The notes beneath the pieces are model-generated. The model made no database searches, was not told the origin of the DNA, and worked only from the letters and a program-made list of their open reading frames with translations. Of a stretch of DNA of 64,000 nucleotides, positions 11,627 through 21,879 are shown in pieces. The DNA is from Halichondria panicea (taxonomy: Eukaryota > Porifera > Demospongiae > Suberitida > Halichondriidae). Numbering within the stretch: the stretch's first letter is position 1; every line of letters starts with the position of its first letter. The stretch is from the NCBI RefSeq assembly GCF_963675165.1, contig NC_087379.1, positions 1,678,201 through 1,742,200 on the forward strand, read 5' to 3'. A program made the translations under genes and the position numbers.

Positions 11627-12519
11627 TATGGAACGCCGTTTGTGACAAAATTCAGGCAGAATCTGATAGGCGTGTGCATCCAATATAAAATCGATTTTTG
11701 AAGATCGATTTTTAATAATCGATTTCTTACATTTGATTTTCGATTTACACGTGAACGATCTTTGACAATCGATCTGAAATTGGATTTTTGATAATCGATT
11801 ATTGAAATTCGATTTTTGAAAATCGATTAGATACTAGCCTCGAATCCAGGCCGATTAAAATGGATTCAAGGCTACAGTTAGGCCGCCCTTGAAACTCAAA
11901 ACATGCACAAACTCCTTCTCCGCGGCCTGGAATCAAAACTTGGCTTGGTTAGCTATCTCACATGATAGACTATAACGCAAAAGCGAAACATTATTGTTTT
12001 TTGGAACCATTAAAAAGGAGGGCCATAGCTAAGTCACAGTTAATTTTAGAACTGTTCAGTTGGTGCTATCTTATTTAGTTCCTTCGTGCACCCATTTTTG
12101 TATGCTTTCTCGCCAGCACTGTTTTATTTGGCCATCTTGTGTGTGCTTAGAGAAAGAGCTGAGAAAGAGTTTGGTGATTCCAGATAGAATAGAAGTCATG
12201 AATAGTGGCTTCTTCAATGCAAAATTTCTCTAAGGATAGTCTCACGTGATACAGCTTTAGACAGGGCCCCCCAGCCCACCTTCAGAGCAGTTCTAAAATC
12301 GATTATCAAAAATCAAATTTCAATAATCGATTATCAAAAATCGATTATCGAATTTCAAAAATCGATTGTCAGATCGATCGTCAAACATCGTTCACGTGTA
12401 AATCGAAAATCAACTGTAAAAAATCGATTATTAAAAATCGATCTTCAAAAATCGATTTTATATTGGATGCACACGCCTATCACATTCTGCCTGAATTTTG
12501 TCACAAACGGCGTTCCATA
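11627..12519. mobile_element. Foldback element with about 200-bp arms
   Basis: Left arm from tatggaacgccgtttgtgac, right arm ending with its complement. Arms are near-perfect for about 50 bp and continue imperfectly through 'cgattttt' motifs (11,690-11,830 and 12,300-12,470). The flank ggcgct repeats on both sides. The element splits a dispersed repeat whose uninterrupted version is at 37,430-37,470 ('gttcaagctggcg|ttgtgctaatg'), an effective empty site. Confidence 0.75.
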
Positions 12520-13232
12520 GGCGCTGTGCTAATGCCTCTCGCCATGATTTGCTTTCGCTCAAAAGTATAGAAGAGGAAGTATAGAAGATCTAGAGGAAGT
12601 ATAGAAGAGGAAGTATAGAAGAGGAAAAGTGTATAAAATAATCTGTCTAAAACTGACTTGCAGAAGAAAGCAGTCAAAAGGTTGGTTTGTGGCTTTAATA
12701 CCTGGACCTCAACAAAGAGAAGAAAATTGATTCAGATTCTGCCAGGATCTGGGGTTCAAAATGGATTCTCTTACACGTGGTATTGAGCGCGCATGCGCAT
12801 TAGATCTACATCCAGGAATAGGGGTGTGTCTGCAAGTTCAATAATGGCTACTTAAATAGCTAGCTTCTTTAGCAGCTCTTTCTAACTCTTGTAGCTAACA
12901 AAAAGCTAGCGCTTAAGTGCAAGGCTAACTTATAAGTTGAATAGAAAGTTTGTGCGAACTGATGATGCTATGAAGGATTCTGAAGAGACTGCAACAGCCT
13001 TCAATATGCAATGTGAGTCAAACTAGCCGAGAAAGAAGCTTTAGTTTGCTAATCCACGAATCAAAATCCAAGAGAACGTGGCTAGAAGCCTATAGAAGCT
13101 GTTAGTTTTCGTTGCATTGCAACCGTTGAGCAGTTATAGCTGGAATACACACACAGACAGACAGACAGACCAAAGATGTAGGAGGGACAGACACACATAT
13201 CCCTCATGCGGCTACGCCTCGAGGCATAATTA
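12520..13232 (+). repeat. Dispersed repeat R1 (SINE-like)
   Basis: From 'tgtgctaatgcctctcgcc' through 'tagctaacaaaaagctagcg' to the end 'ctacgcctcgaggcataat'. Recognisable copies or parts occur at 16,081-16,283, 34,687-35,110 with 36,835-37,156, 37,430-38,427, and on the minus strand at about 41,418-41,640. No coding frame. The shared 3' terminus suggests a retroposed family, but no pol III boxes were confirmed. Confidence 0.55.
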
Positions 13233-13535
13233 CAAAGCCAGAGGTTGCTTCTTTTGGAGATTGAAAAATTATATTGGAGTCAGTGTTGCATATTTAGATG
13301 GTCCCATCTAATTGGAGGTAACTTTACAGAGTCTAATTGCCTCAATTTCAGGCAACTTAAAAACACTGATTTTCCAGTAGGCTACAATCGAGGCTAGGGA
13401 GTGGCTACATTTACCTCTATAGAGCGCAAGTAATTGTCAACGCAGCTGTCGCTATTTTTAGAGGTCCTGGGTGTCGCATATTTGGAGGGTCGCCTTAAAT
13501 CGAAGTCTTACGGTAGCCAAAAGGAACTTGGCTTC

Positions 13536-13907
13536 CAGTGGCATAGCCAGGGGGTGGCAAAGGGGGCAAATGCCCCCCCTTTTTCTGGATCTCTACTACT
13601 CTGCTCAAGTTATTGTATCTGATTATCTTGCTGAGCACTCCCTTTCTTCGGAATCTTGCTGCAGTTAGCTAGCTAGTAGGCAAGCAAAACGATTTAGTCT
13701 CTAAAACTGTGAGCTATTCTGGTCTAAATCTATAGACAGTTCTTGTTCTTTGCTAAACTAGCTTCAATAAAACATCAGGCCACACCCAACTAATAGAGAA
13801 GTCAATCATGATGTCATAATTAAGAGGCGTGGCTTCCAGTCAAAATTTCGGCATTGCGCGGCTGATAAGTTTGCCCCCTCTTCCAAAAAATCCTGGCTAC
13901 GCTCCTG
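13536..13907. mobile_element. TIR element, family C5 (5-bp TSD)
   Basis: Ends cagtggcatagccagg and cctggctacgctcctg are inverted repeats, and the 5-bp flank gcttc is duplicated (13531-13535 and 13908-13912). Internal sequence closely matches 27,093-27,443 and partly 52,348-52,680. Non-coding. Confidence 0.8.
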
Positions 13908-13971
13908 GCTTCTATAGCTGGATTACCTATTTAATATTGCATGCTTTTCTATTCACACAGTAACGAAGACA

Positions 13972-16900
13972 ATGGCTGTAGATCCACAAGCTTTCGAGCA
14001 GTTCACTCTGAGACAAGTTCGCATCACTGAGAATGAGTTTGGACGAGGTTCCTACGCTGTTGTCATGGAGCTAGAGTATCGAGGACTGAAATGTGCCGGC
14101 AAGAAGCTTCACCGAGTTCTCTACGAGACTGGAATCGGGCATGCAGCACGAAGGTATCTGGAGGAGTGTCGCCTGCTCAGTCAAACTAGGCACCCCAACA
14201 TTGTCCAGTTTCTGGGAGTCTGTTTTGAGGAAGGCTCTCAGTTCCCCATCCTAGTCATGGAGTTCCTCCCCACCAACTTGACCAGCTGTCTCGAGCGCTA
14301 CGGTATTCTCCCCGATGAGATCAACTTCTCCATCCTCCATGACGTCTCACTGGGCCTGGTCTACCTCCATGGCCAAACACCAGTCATTGTGCACAGAGAC
14401 CTCTCAGCCAACAATGTCCTCTTGTCCACCAACATGACGGCCAAGATATCCGATCTAGGGGTTGCTCGAATATTGAACCTGACCCCGAGTCGAATGACGG
14501 AGACCCCTGGCACCCAAGCGTACATGCCCCCCGAAGCGATGATTGCCAACCCCCACTATGACACCAGTGTGGATGTGTTCTCCTTTGGGGTCATGATGAT
14601 TCACACCTTCACAGCACAGTGGCCAAAACTAAATATCGGCCCCAACAGAATCGATCCTACCAATCCCAATGGTCTGATACCAGTGACGGAAGCTGAACGA
14701 CGCGAAGAGTTTCTTCAAAAAATTCCCCCAGAACACCCTCTGATGGACCTCATCATGCGCTGTCTCAGCAACAACCCTCAGCAAAGGCCTAGAGCAGCGG
14801 AGATAGTGGGTCGGATGGTGGGTGTGGCACTTGAACACCCTCCCTCCTTTGAGAACAGAGTGGAGATGCTCCAGCGAGTGAGTGCCCTACTGACAGAGAA
14901 GAGGGAGCTTGAGGAGGAGGTTGTGAGGAAGGACTCGGCAATCCAGGAGAAAGTAGGAGAGAACGAGGCACTGGCGGAGGAGAAAAGACGACAAGAAGAA
15001 GAAAGTGAAAACACTGTCGAGCGTATGCAGTTGGTGCACTCTGTGGAAACTGATCAGTTTAAATTGGAAAACGAAGATCTTAAAGGTCAACTCGAAGCTA
15101 AAGAGACTATTGTTAACACGAAAGATGAATTTATTATTTCAAGAAATGCTAGGATAGTGGAATTAGAAACTCGATGTAAGCAACTCACTGAAGAGGTGGA
15201 GCAACAAATTGCCAACGTCAACTACACTCAAAACGAGCTTGTATCTAAAGCTACGAAAATAGCTCAACTGGAAACAAATCTGGAACAGGAGCAAGCTTGT
15301 TTAGCTGACAAAAACTCTATTATTGCTCACAAAAATTTGACTATTGCTGACAATCAAAACGAACTGGTATCAAATGCTCTGAAAATTACTCAACTGGAAA
15401 CAAATGTCACCAATCTCACTGCACAAGTGGAACAAGAGCAAGCTTTTTTAGCTGACATTATTGCTCACAGAGAATCGATGCTTGCCTCCAAGGACACTTC
15501 CCTTCAGAAGAATAAAACCACCATTCAGAGTTTAAACAACCGACTCACCAAAACTAGAGACTACCTGACCAGCAAACCACAGGTGAGCTCATCAACACTG
15601 TACCACTAAGTGCAGTGGCAATGGAAGACCTGGAGCCCCCCCCCATATTATAAGTAGAGATGACTTATCAAAGCTGTACTATGTAGGTAGCCTTACTCAA
15701 AAAACTACAGCTCCCCCCCCCCCCCATTGAGAAATTGCTTCCTACGCCACTGCATCTAAACATGACTATCATATCTCTTATTGTATCACCACTCTAATAG
15801 AAGTAACTAACTGTTTAATGTTCCAATCGATCGCCAAGTACATATAGAATGGAAGTTGTTGTACATACTAACGTTCCACCAAGGTGTTTTGAAAATCATT
15901 TTTGCGATGCCTCGGCAATAAGAATCAATTGGCTACCGTATAATTTGTGAATATATTATGTTGCAGTATGATAATCACCATTATATAAATAACCCGAATA
16001 ATTTGTGTCCCACAGGATCGATTAATTTGCTGCTATGGTAATATATTCCAAATGTCCTTAATTACTATAGCTACGCAATCATAAAATGAATGTCTTCCAA
16101 CGAAGCATTATTTTGCAAATCCACGAATTAAAATCCAAGAAAACATGACTAGAAGCCTGTATAATAGAAACTCTTACTTGCACTTGATTCATCCTTGAGC
16201 AGTTATAGCAGTCTACACACACAGACACACAAACACACTACCGTATATACCTCGCTTGCGCATGCGCACCGAGGCATAATCACATGCAACACACAAGTTA
16301 TTGACTCTCTGTATTCTCCAGTACCTACAGGTTCAGTTGTCCTGCAGTCAGTGCTCTGAGGCTCCAGTTAAGATGTTTGGTGGACTAGCGGTAACCATCA
16401 ATGGCAAGGTCTATTATGGTGGAGGAGTCTGTGATGACGATGATGACGAGTACTGTGTCCACTGTTACGATTCGCTACAAGACGTCTGGTCAACTCTGCC
16501 CAGACTTCCTGTATGCTATTTTGATCTAGGAGAGGTAAACGGTCAACTGGTAGTAGTTGGTGGTAAGGATTCATCCGGCTCTAGATCCAATGTGGTACAT
16601 GTGTTTAACAAAGGAAGGAACTGGAAACAGACGATCCCACCCATGCCCACAGCGAGGATTTCACCAGCAGTCGTTAGTCTCCCAACACATCTTGTCGTAG
16701 CAGGAGGTGTGGTCTCTGGTGACTACACTGATAATGTTGAGATCTACAACATCAGCACCTCCCAGTGGAGCGAGACAGACAGACTACCGTATGCTTGTTG
16801 TGACCAAAGAGGAATTGTCTACAACAACACAGTGTACCTAATGGGGGGGGGATCTGACGGTAAGCATCTAAACAAGGTGTTAGCTGCTCAAGTTGACAAG

Positions 16901-17251
16901 CTCATCTCAGCAGAGCGACAGGATGATGGGAGTGCCAACAAAGCCGACTCGGTCTGGAATACAATATCCAACACACCGTCTTATTACCCCTCCCCTGTAA
17001 CGATATCCGACACCCTCTTTACTATTGGTGGAAAAGATAGTGGTGAAGCCACTCAAAGGATCTACGCCTACTCAACCTCGATGGACTCCTGGCTCTATGT
17101 TGATGATCTACCATCTCCTATAGCATACGCTGCCACTGTGTCACTGTCTCCAACACAGTGCCTTATGATTGGGGGACGTAACAATGAAGGACAAAAACAA
17201 TCTACCGTCTATAAAATTAGTAACGCAGGCGCAGCAACTATTTTGGCTTAA
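13972..17251 (+). CDS. Protein kinase-coiled coil-kelch fusion protein, copy 2
   Basis: Exons 13961-15582 (ATG 13972) and 16331-17251 join in phase 0, giving about 843 residues, the longest of the four. The kinase domain matches copy 1: glycine loop GRGSYAVV, CAGKK lysine, HRDLSANN, DLG and MPPEAM. It lacks three residues (LQV) in the activation segment. The coiled coil spans roughly residues 290-535. It is expanded with repeated blocks such as 'NELVSKATKIAQLET' and 'NELVSNALKITQLET'. The kelch exon has all six motifs (GGGVCDDDD to MIGGRNNEG). The acceptor-linked start was chosen because 'taacgaagacaATGG' is shared by all copies. No lesion is seen, so this is probably a functional gene. Substrate and partner are unknown. 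Confidence 0.85.
15583..16330 (+). other. Intron between kinase and kelch exons, copy 2
   Basis: 748 bp, donor CAG|gtgagc and acceptor cctacag|GTTCAG. Holds a C-run (about 15,713-15,725) and, at 16,081-16,283, a truncated R1 repeat ending 'caccgaggcataat'. The open tail VSSSTLYH follows the donor as in the other copies. Confidence 0.6.
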
Positions 17252-17622
17252 GATTAATGTTCAAGGATAAAAATTGTCTTAAAAGATTGATGAAATGTTT
17301 ACATTGCATGAACAGAAGCACGTTAATTGTGACAATCGGCTTCATGCAGTAGTCTCATGAATCCTCCGCCACGTACAGAGAGTCCGGCTGATCATGAGAC
17401 TAGGGCTTCAGCAGATTGCAAAGTCATTATACCCATTTTGATCTACATTACCCATTGAACTACATAATTATATATACTTGCATGCTGACAGATTATCAGT
17501 CTAATCACACAACCATTTTTTCACATAAATATTGCTTGTATCATAATTATTATCATAATGACAATACAATACATATTTAAATCATAGATACTATAAAATA
17601 CTGTAATTTATAGTATCTATGG
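17252..17622. other. Intergenic, no gene seen
   Basis: AT-rich spacer between the convergent ends of kinase gene 2 and CWF19L1 copy B. Contains a short inverted repeat (17,584-17,625, 'atagatactataaaatac'). Nothing else recognised. Confidence 0.5.
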
Positions 17623-18306
17623 TTAAATCGGAAATAGTAATCTACAGAAGTGAAGGTGAAAGCGAGACTGGATAAAATTAATCAATGGGAAGTCAAATTT
17701 CTTCCTCATTTCTAGAGCAGCTTTTGTCTCCTCGTCCTTTGTTGCCAGACACGACTTCCAGTTGATCCGATTGGGCAAATTCAGAACGAGAGGAGCAGCC
17801 AACACCTCCCTGCAGCCGATATTGCAACCAATAAAAGCATTCAACATGTCATTAATTGGTTTTTAATTACCTTCCAAATTGGAGAGAGAAACGTCCGTAC
17901 GTATTGTTCCAGGAACTAGAACAGTTTGTGTGTTCACTCGATAGGTATGATGACAGATTTGTGGAAGAGACATTTGCTGAGTATGCAATAGAAAGGTTAG
18001 AGGTGTGCATTGTCGGTGTGACGAGACTCACGGATATGTTCTTACCTACTCACTTGAGAGTGCTGTTTACCTCATGAGCTCAAAGTAGTAGAAACATACT
18101 ATAACCTATATTCAGTGATCTGGTTGTTTGTCTGCGTAAGTTGGTGAGAAAATGGTCTTGTGAACACATTTTTCCCATCATCAAACTCTGCCAGGAAGTA
18201 TGGGACACCAGTGTATGCAAGCTGTGTGTGTGTATGTATGTGTGTGGGAGGGGGGAGGGAGTGTGTGTAGCAGATTCTGGCAAAGAGAAGTATCGATCAC
18301 TAAAAG

Positions 18307-18892
18307 GCTTAGCCTCGATTCCAAGCAGCATTAAAATACGGCCTGGTACCTATTGCATGGGTGATAGTGCGTGCGCATGCGCTTCAAAATTACAATATGG
18401 GTAGTCGTACTACGAACGTAAAATCTTAGTAATTAAATTATACCGTTTACTAAGAATAATAACGTTTCTTTATCTCCATGACTGAGTTCTGTGAAGCTGT
18501 GGCTTATGTATTGGTCTAGAAGCCTTGAACACTAATTTAAAGACAGAAGAGGCTCTCATCTACTATATCTAGGATGGTCCTATAGCCGGGTTGTCTTCAC
18601 ACGTAGCAGTTAAGAGGCACCATACACTTCCCATAGCCTGTACAGATCCAAGCTAAGACATCCTGACTATCCTGACCATACAACCGTCATAAAGGTAGAT
18701 GAGAGCCTCTTCTGACTTTAGACTAGTGTGAAAGCCTTCTGAAACAACGCAATACTAAGCTGATGTACATAGATAGAAAATAGATGAGAGAAAAAAAGGA
18801 GGATTCCCCAGATTCTGGTGAATAAACTAACGCATGCGCACTATCACCATGCAATAGGTACCAGGCCGTATTTTAATCGGCCTGGAATCGAG
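18307..18892. mobile_element. TIR element with nested foldback, about 586 bp
   Basis: Ends 'gcctcgattccaagcagc' and 'cggcctggaatcgaggc' are inverted, with 'acggcctggtacctattgc' mirrored by 'gcaataggtaccaggccgt'. Inside, about 18,519-18,741 is another inverted pair around 'agaagaggctctcatctac'. It lies in an intron of CWF19L1 copy B. Related sequence, partly inverted, occurs at 43,378-43,955. Confidence 0.6.
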
Positions 18893-19783
18893 GCTGTAAA
18901 AGGCTTAGAGAATGGTACGTAGAACATGGTACAGCTATGATGTGTGTGTGTTACGTACCTCTGAGGGTGGTGTTTCCCTGGGCACAGTCTCAAGCCACAC
19001 CCCCATACTCCACCCATAATCTATGAAGGCTTGTCTCAGAGCATCAGATGGAATCTTGGTCACTGGAATAACCTACAGTGACCACCATTACCATCACACA
19101 CTAACCATACACAACTATCAGTCAACACATCTACCATACACACACTAACATGTACCGTATTTATACAATGTTTCCACATAATTATGTAAGTTTGCGAATG
19201 CTAATGGCTTCACAAATACGATTTCAAAGACCTATATTGTATGACACCACAATCTTTGCTACATGGCCTCTTCTAAAATCCTAAAACCGTTGAAATTAAA
19301 GTCAAGTTATGGCAGCTGAAAGAGTCCCTGAACCATTGAATGATTATAAAGTGATTTGTTTCCCCTCAAAACCTTGTAGCCTAATCTCAACACACCAACC
19401 ATACAGTATCAATCACATCACATGATAATACGGCCTTGACGGTACTGACCTGTAGTTGAAGATGTTGTGATTTGTAGTTTCTCTCGAAGATGACACACGA
19501 CTGATCTTTGCTGTTGAAGTACTTCCTCAGAGCACTCTTAAACTTTCCAAGCTCCTCCAAAACCTCCTACAGTAATAGAGCACAGGTAATACAGTGTACA
19601 TGCATGATATATGGTATAGTGATCTCTGCTTACAGAGTGGGCAGACCAACAGTGGCTGTACTAAAGAGGTGGTCTGCTAACACAGGTCCAAACACATGCT
19701 ATGGAGACTTTGGGGCCCATTGACCTGGCTGTATTTATAGAGGGTGGCCTGCTTACAGGCTGACCACTACAAACTGCTAAATA

Positions 19784-20043
19784 CCGTATAGCGGGTATAT
19801 TTCGAGGGTATAAATTTTCGCGGATGGACCATTACAAAGGATTTCGCGGATTTTATTTTCGTGGTCTGAGTTCCAGCCTTTTGGCGCATGCGCACATCAA
19901 CATGCAGCTGTACCTCCACACCCGTTAGCCTCGAATCCAGGCCTAGCCTATAACGGTGAGGCACCTCTTATTGTCGATAGATGTGGTCAATAATACTGAA
20001 CACGCGCGAACATTTATACCCTCGAAATATACCCGCTATACGG
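19784..20043. mobile_element. MITE, 260 bp, TA TSD (family P)
   Basis: Ends ccgtatagcgggtatatttc and gaaatatacccgctatacgg, flanked by TA. CWF19L1 copy A has an uninterrupted site at the same place (about 8,946-8,952, 'ctaaatagtacac'), so insertion followed the duplication. TA target use suggests a Tc1/mariner-type mobiliser (inference). Confidence 0.9.
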
Positions 20044-20406
20044 TAGTACACACAGAGCATGGAAACATACTCTCCACAATACAAACAATGACTATACACA
20101 CACAGCAGTGGTACACACAGCACATGAACTCACTGGTGGTGCGTCAGTGGAGGCTGCATAGTGACCGATGGGTAGGACCAGCACATGCTCTGGTACCATC
20201 CCACCCTTGGATAAAGCCAGGTACGTCTATATAGGGTATACAATACAAACTGTTAGTGGTCTGCTATTTGTGAGCTACATTGGAGGGATATGAATAGCAA
20301 ATGAAGATAAAAATTAATTAATACAGATAGCATCAAAAGTTTTGGAGGTATTACTGCGCATGTGTAGAAGATGAGTACATGTAGTTATGTACGTATAATT
20401 ATACTA

Positions 20407-20590
20407 CCGTATAGCTGGTTATTTTCGAGGATTGACCCAGAAAAACGAAAATTTAGTGTCTCGAAATTGGTTTACATCCAGTACTGGAACCTCTTTACTG
20501 TAGGGTGTGGTCATTTGAACCACTATCATCGAAAATGTTTTGTTTGGGCAATCTGTGAAAATTTAATGCCTCGAATAACCCGCTATACGG
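20407..20590. mobile_element. MITE, 184 bp, TA TSD (family P)
   Basis: Ends ccgtatagctggttattttc and cgaataacccgctatacgg, flanked by TA. Absent from the matching position of copy A near 10,016, where 'acgtataattataattaag' is uninterrupted. Second insertion of this family in the same pseudogene. Confidence 0.85.
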
Positions 20591-21647
20591 TATAATATAA
20601 GCGTTAAATGAAATATTCTAATCAAAACTCTATTTACAGAGCGGACTCCAGTACTCCAATATTACAGGGATGGACGCACTGTACCTGTACGGTATTCTCT
20701 CAAAGAAGGTTTGGTGTAGAGCTGCAAAATGGTAGCGTGGCTTGAGACACATGGCCAGTTTACTCAGAGGCTTTGCCCCCACTGCACTCAGGTCCAGTCC
20801 GTCCTGCATGAGCATAAGGTATTATTAAGGTACTGGTCCATCCTACAATAACTGGGAGCTAGGTCTCACAGGAGCCACTGTGAACTTGTCCACTGCCCCG
20901 GGCCAATCAGAGGTGAGGAGAATGTCCACTCCACGGTAGCCCTCTCCACTGCACTGACCCTCCAGCCAGGACACATCAGAGTCAGTGAAATATGGTCGCT
21001 AGAGGGAGAAACAAAAACTAGTTCAACAACTTCTCCAGGTGATTGGGAAGAGAACTGACCAATAGATTATCTCCCTTGTCTTGATGTTGATAGGTCCTCC
21101 CCTGGTAGCTCCCACTGAGATAGGCCACCCTCAGACCACTGGATGCACTGTACACTCCACGCTGACCTGTAATGGAGTGTGACTCATGTGTGTACTGATA
21201 GAGTGGTTAACAACATGCATACACTGTACCTAGACATGTGACATTGGGGCAAAGCTCTCCTCCATCACGTGACAAGTCTCCATAGAACTAGCCATGCTCA
21301 GTCCAACACGGGCCAAGGATGAACGTCGGTAGAGGCACTGTGCATGGGGGTGTAATAAATGTCAGAGGAAGGTGATTTAATATCGTTTAATTACCTGTTT
21401 CCACCCCCTCCCGATACTTGCTCCACTCCTCCTGGCAGTCAGAGCTAAAGAAAGATCCAACACACAACAGCAGCTACATAAAGGGACAATAAATGCACTG
21501 GCACTGCAGTGAGTGTGTGCATCCATTGTATGTAGCTACCTCAAAGTCTTTGTTCTTGGAGAGGATGCTCTGGACTCTGCTAAACAGTTGCTTGAAGTGA
21601 CCCTCCACATCTCCACACACCAGACTGAGTGAGGGGGAGAAGGAGAT

Positions 21648-21879
21648 CTAGGTGAGTACACTTACACTAGAGCTTTTACATTTTCATCCTCTTTTTCATC
21701 CTTGACTGGGTGGTATTCTAAATAATGCACTACACATTGAAATACCAGCCACACCCCCTTTGCTTGCACAAAGAAGGAGGCGTATCTCGATCACCTTTTT
21801 GTTTTGTTGGCCGCTACAGCTAGCTCTCTCTGTTGCTTCACCTCCAGCTGCTTTATCAAGCTTTCTATACAGCACAGGT
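21648..21879. promoter_or_regulatory. Divergent upstream region of CWF19L1 copy B and kinase gene 3
   Basis: Same head-to-head layout as 11,213-11,376. It includes the non-coding first exon of kinase gene 3, ending 'tatacagcacag' at 21,879 (donor gtaaga). The 160-bp 5' UTR intron runs 21,880-22,039 and appears free of insertions. Confidence 0.4.

Larger units (their letters stand above)
11377..13960 (+). other. 5' UTR intron of kinase gene 2, expanded by insertions
   Basis: 2.58 kb between donor (CAG|gtacgtaag) and acceptor 'ttcacacag'. The same intron is 82 bp in copy 1 and 160 bp in copy 3. Its start ('cctgaacctcactg...aaggcttttg') and end match copy 3. The added DNA is the foldback element 11627-12519, a dispersed repeat (12,520-13,230) and a 5-bp-TSD element (13,536-13,907). 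Confidence 0.6.
17623..21647 (-). pseudogene. CWF19L1: CWF19L1 homologue, copy B, internally deleted
   Basis: Exons matching copy A: 21540-21647, 21395-21473, 21230-21337, 21060-21166, 20879-20998, 20685-20803, 20134-20226, 19450-19566, 18959-19072, one ending 17871, and 17623-17809. Three lesions are seen. The start region corresponding to MQVKDEN has lost its ATG (about 21,705). The TAG of copy A recurs at 21288-21290. Copy-A bases about 9,189-9,928, with three exons including the one for CWFCLGG, are absent. Joining the flanking exons (20685 to 20226) does not keep frame, since the first ends after two bases of a codon and the second begins in phase 0. Exon 7 is 119 bp here, the expected length, where copy A has 120. 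The last exon runs to a different C-terminus ending at 17623. Confidence 0.85.

Noticed and set aside
17856-18077. 73-codon plus-strand frame ending LRVLFTS
   Set aside because: Antisense to the second-last CWF19L1 exon. It is disrupted by indels in copy C and has no domain, so it is best explained as a shadow.
18141-18404. Frame with [13 protein letters not shown]
   Set aside because: Crosses a microsatellite and a TIR end. The reversed version at 43,326-43,683 follows from the inversion, not from coding constraint.
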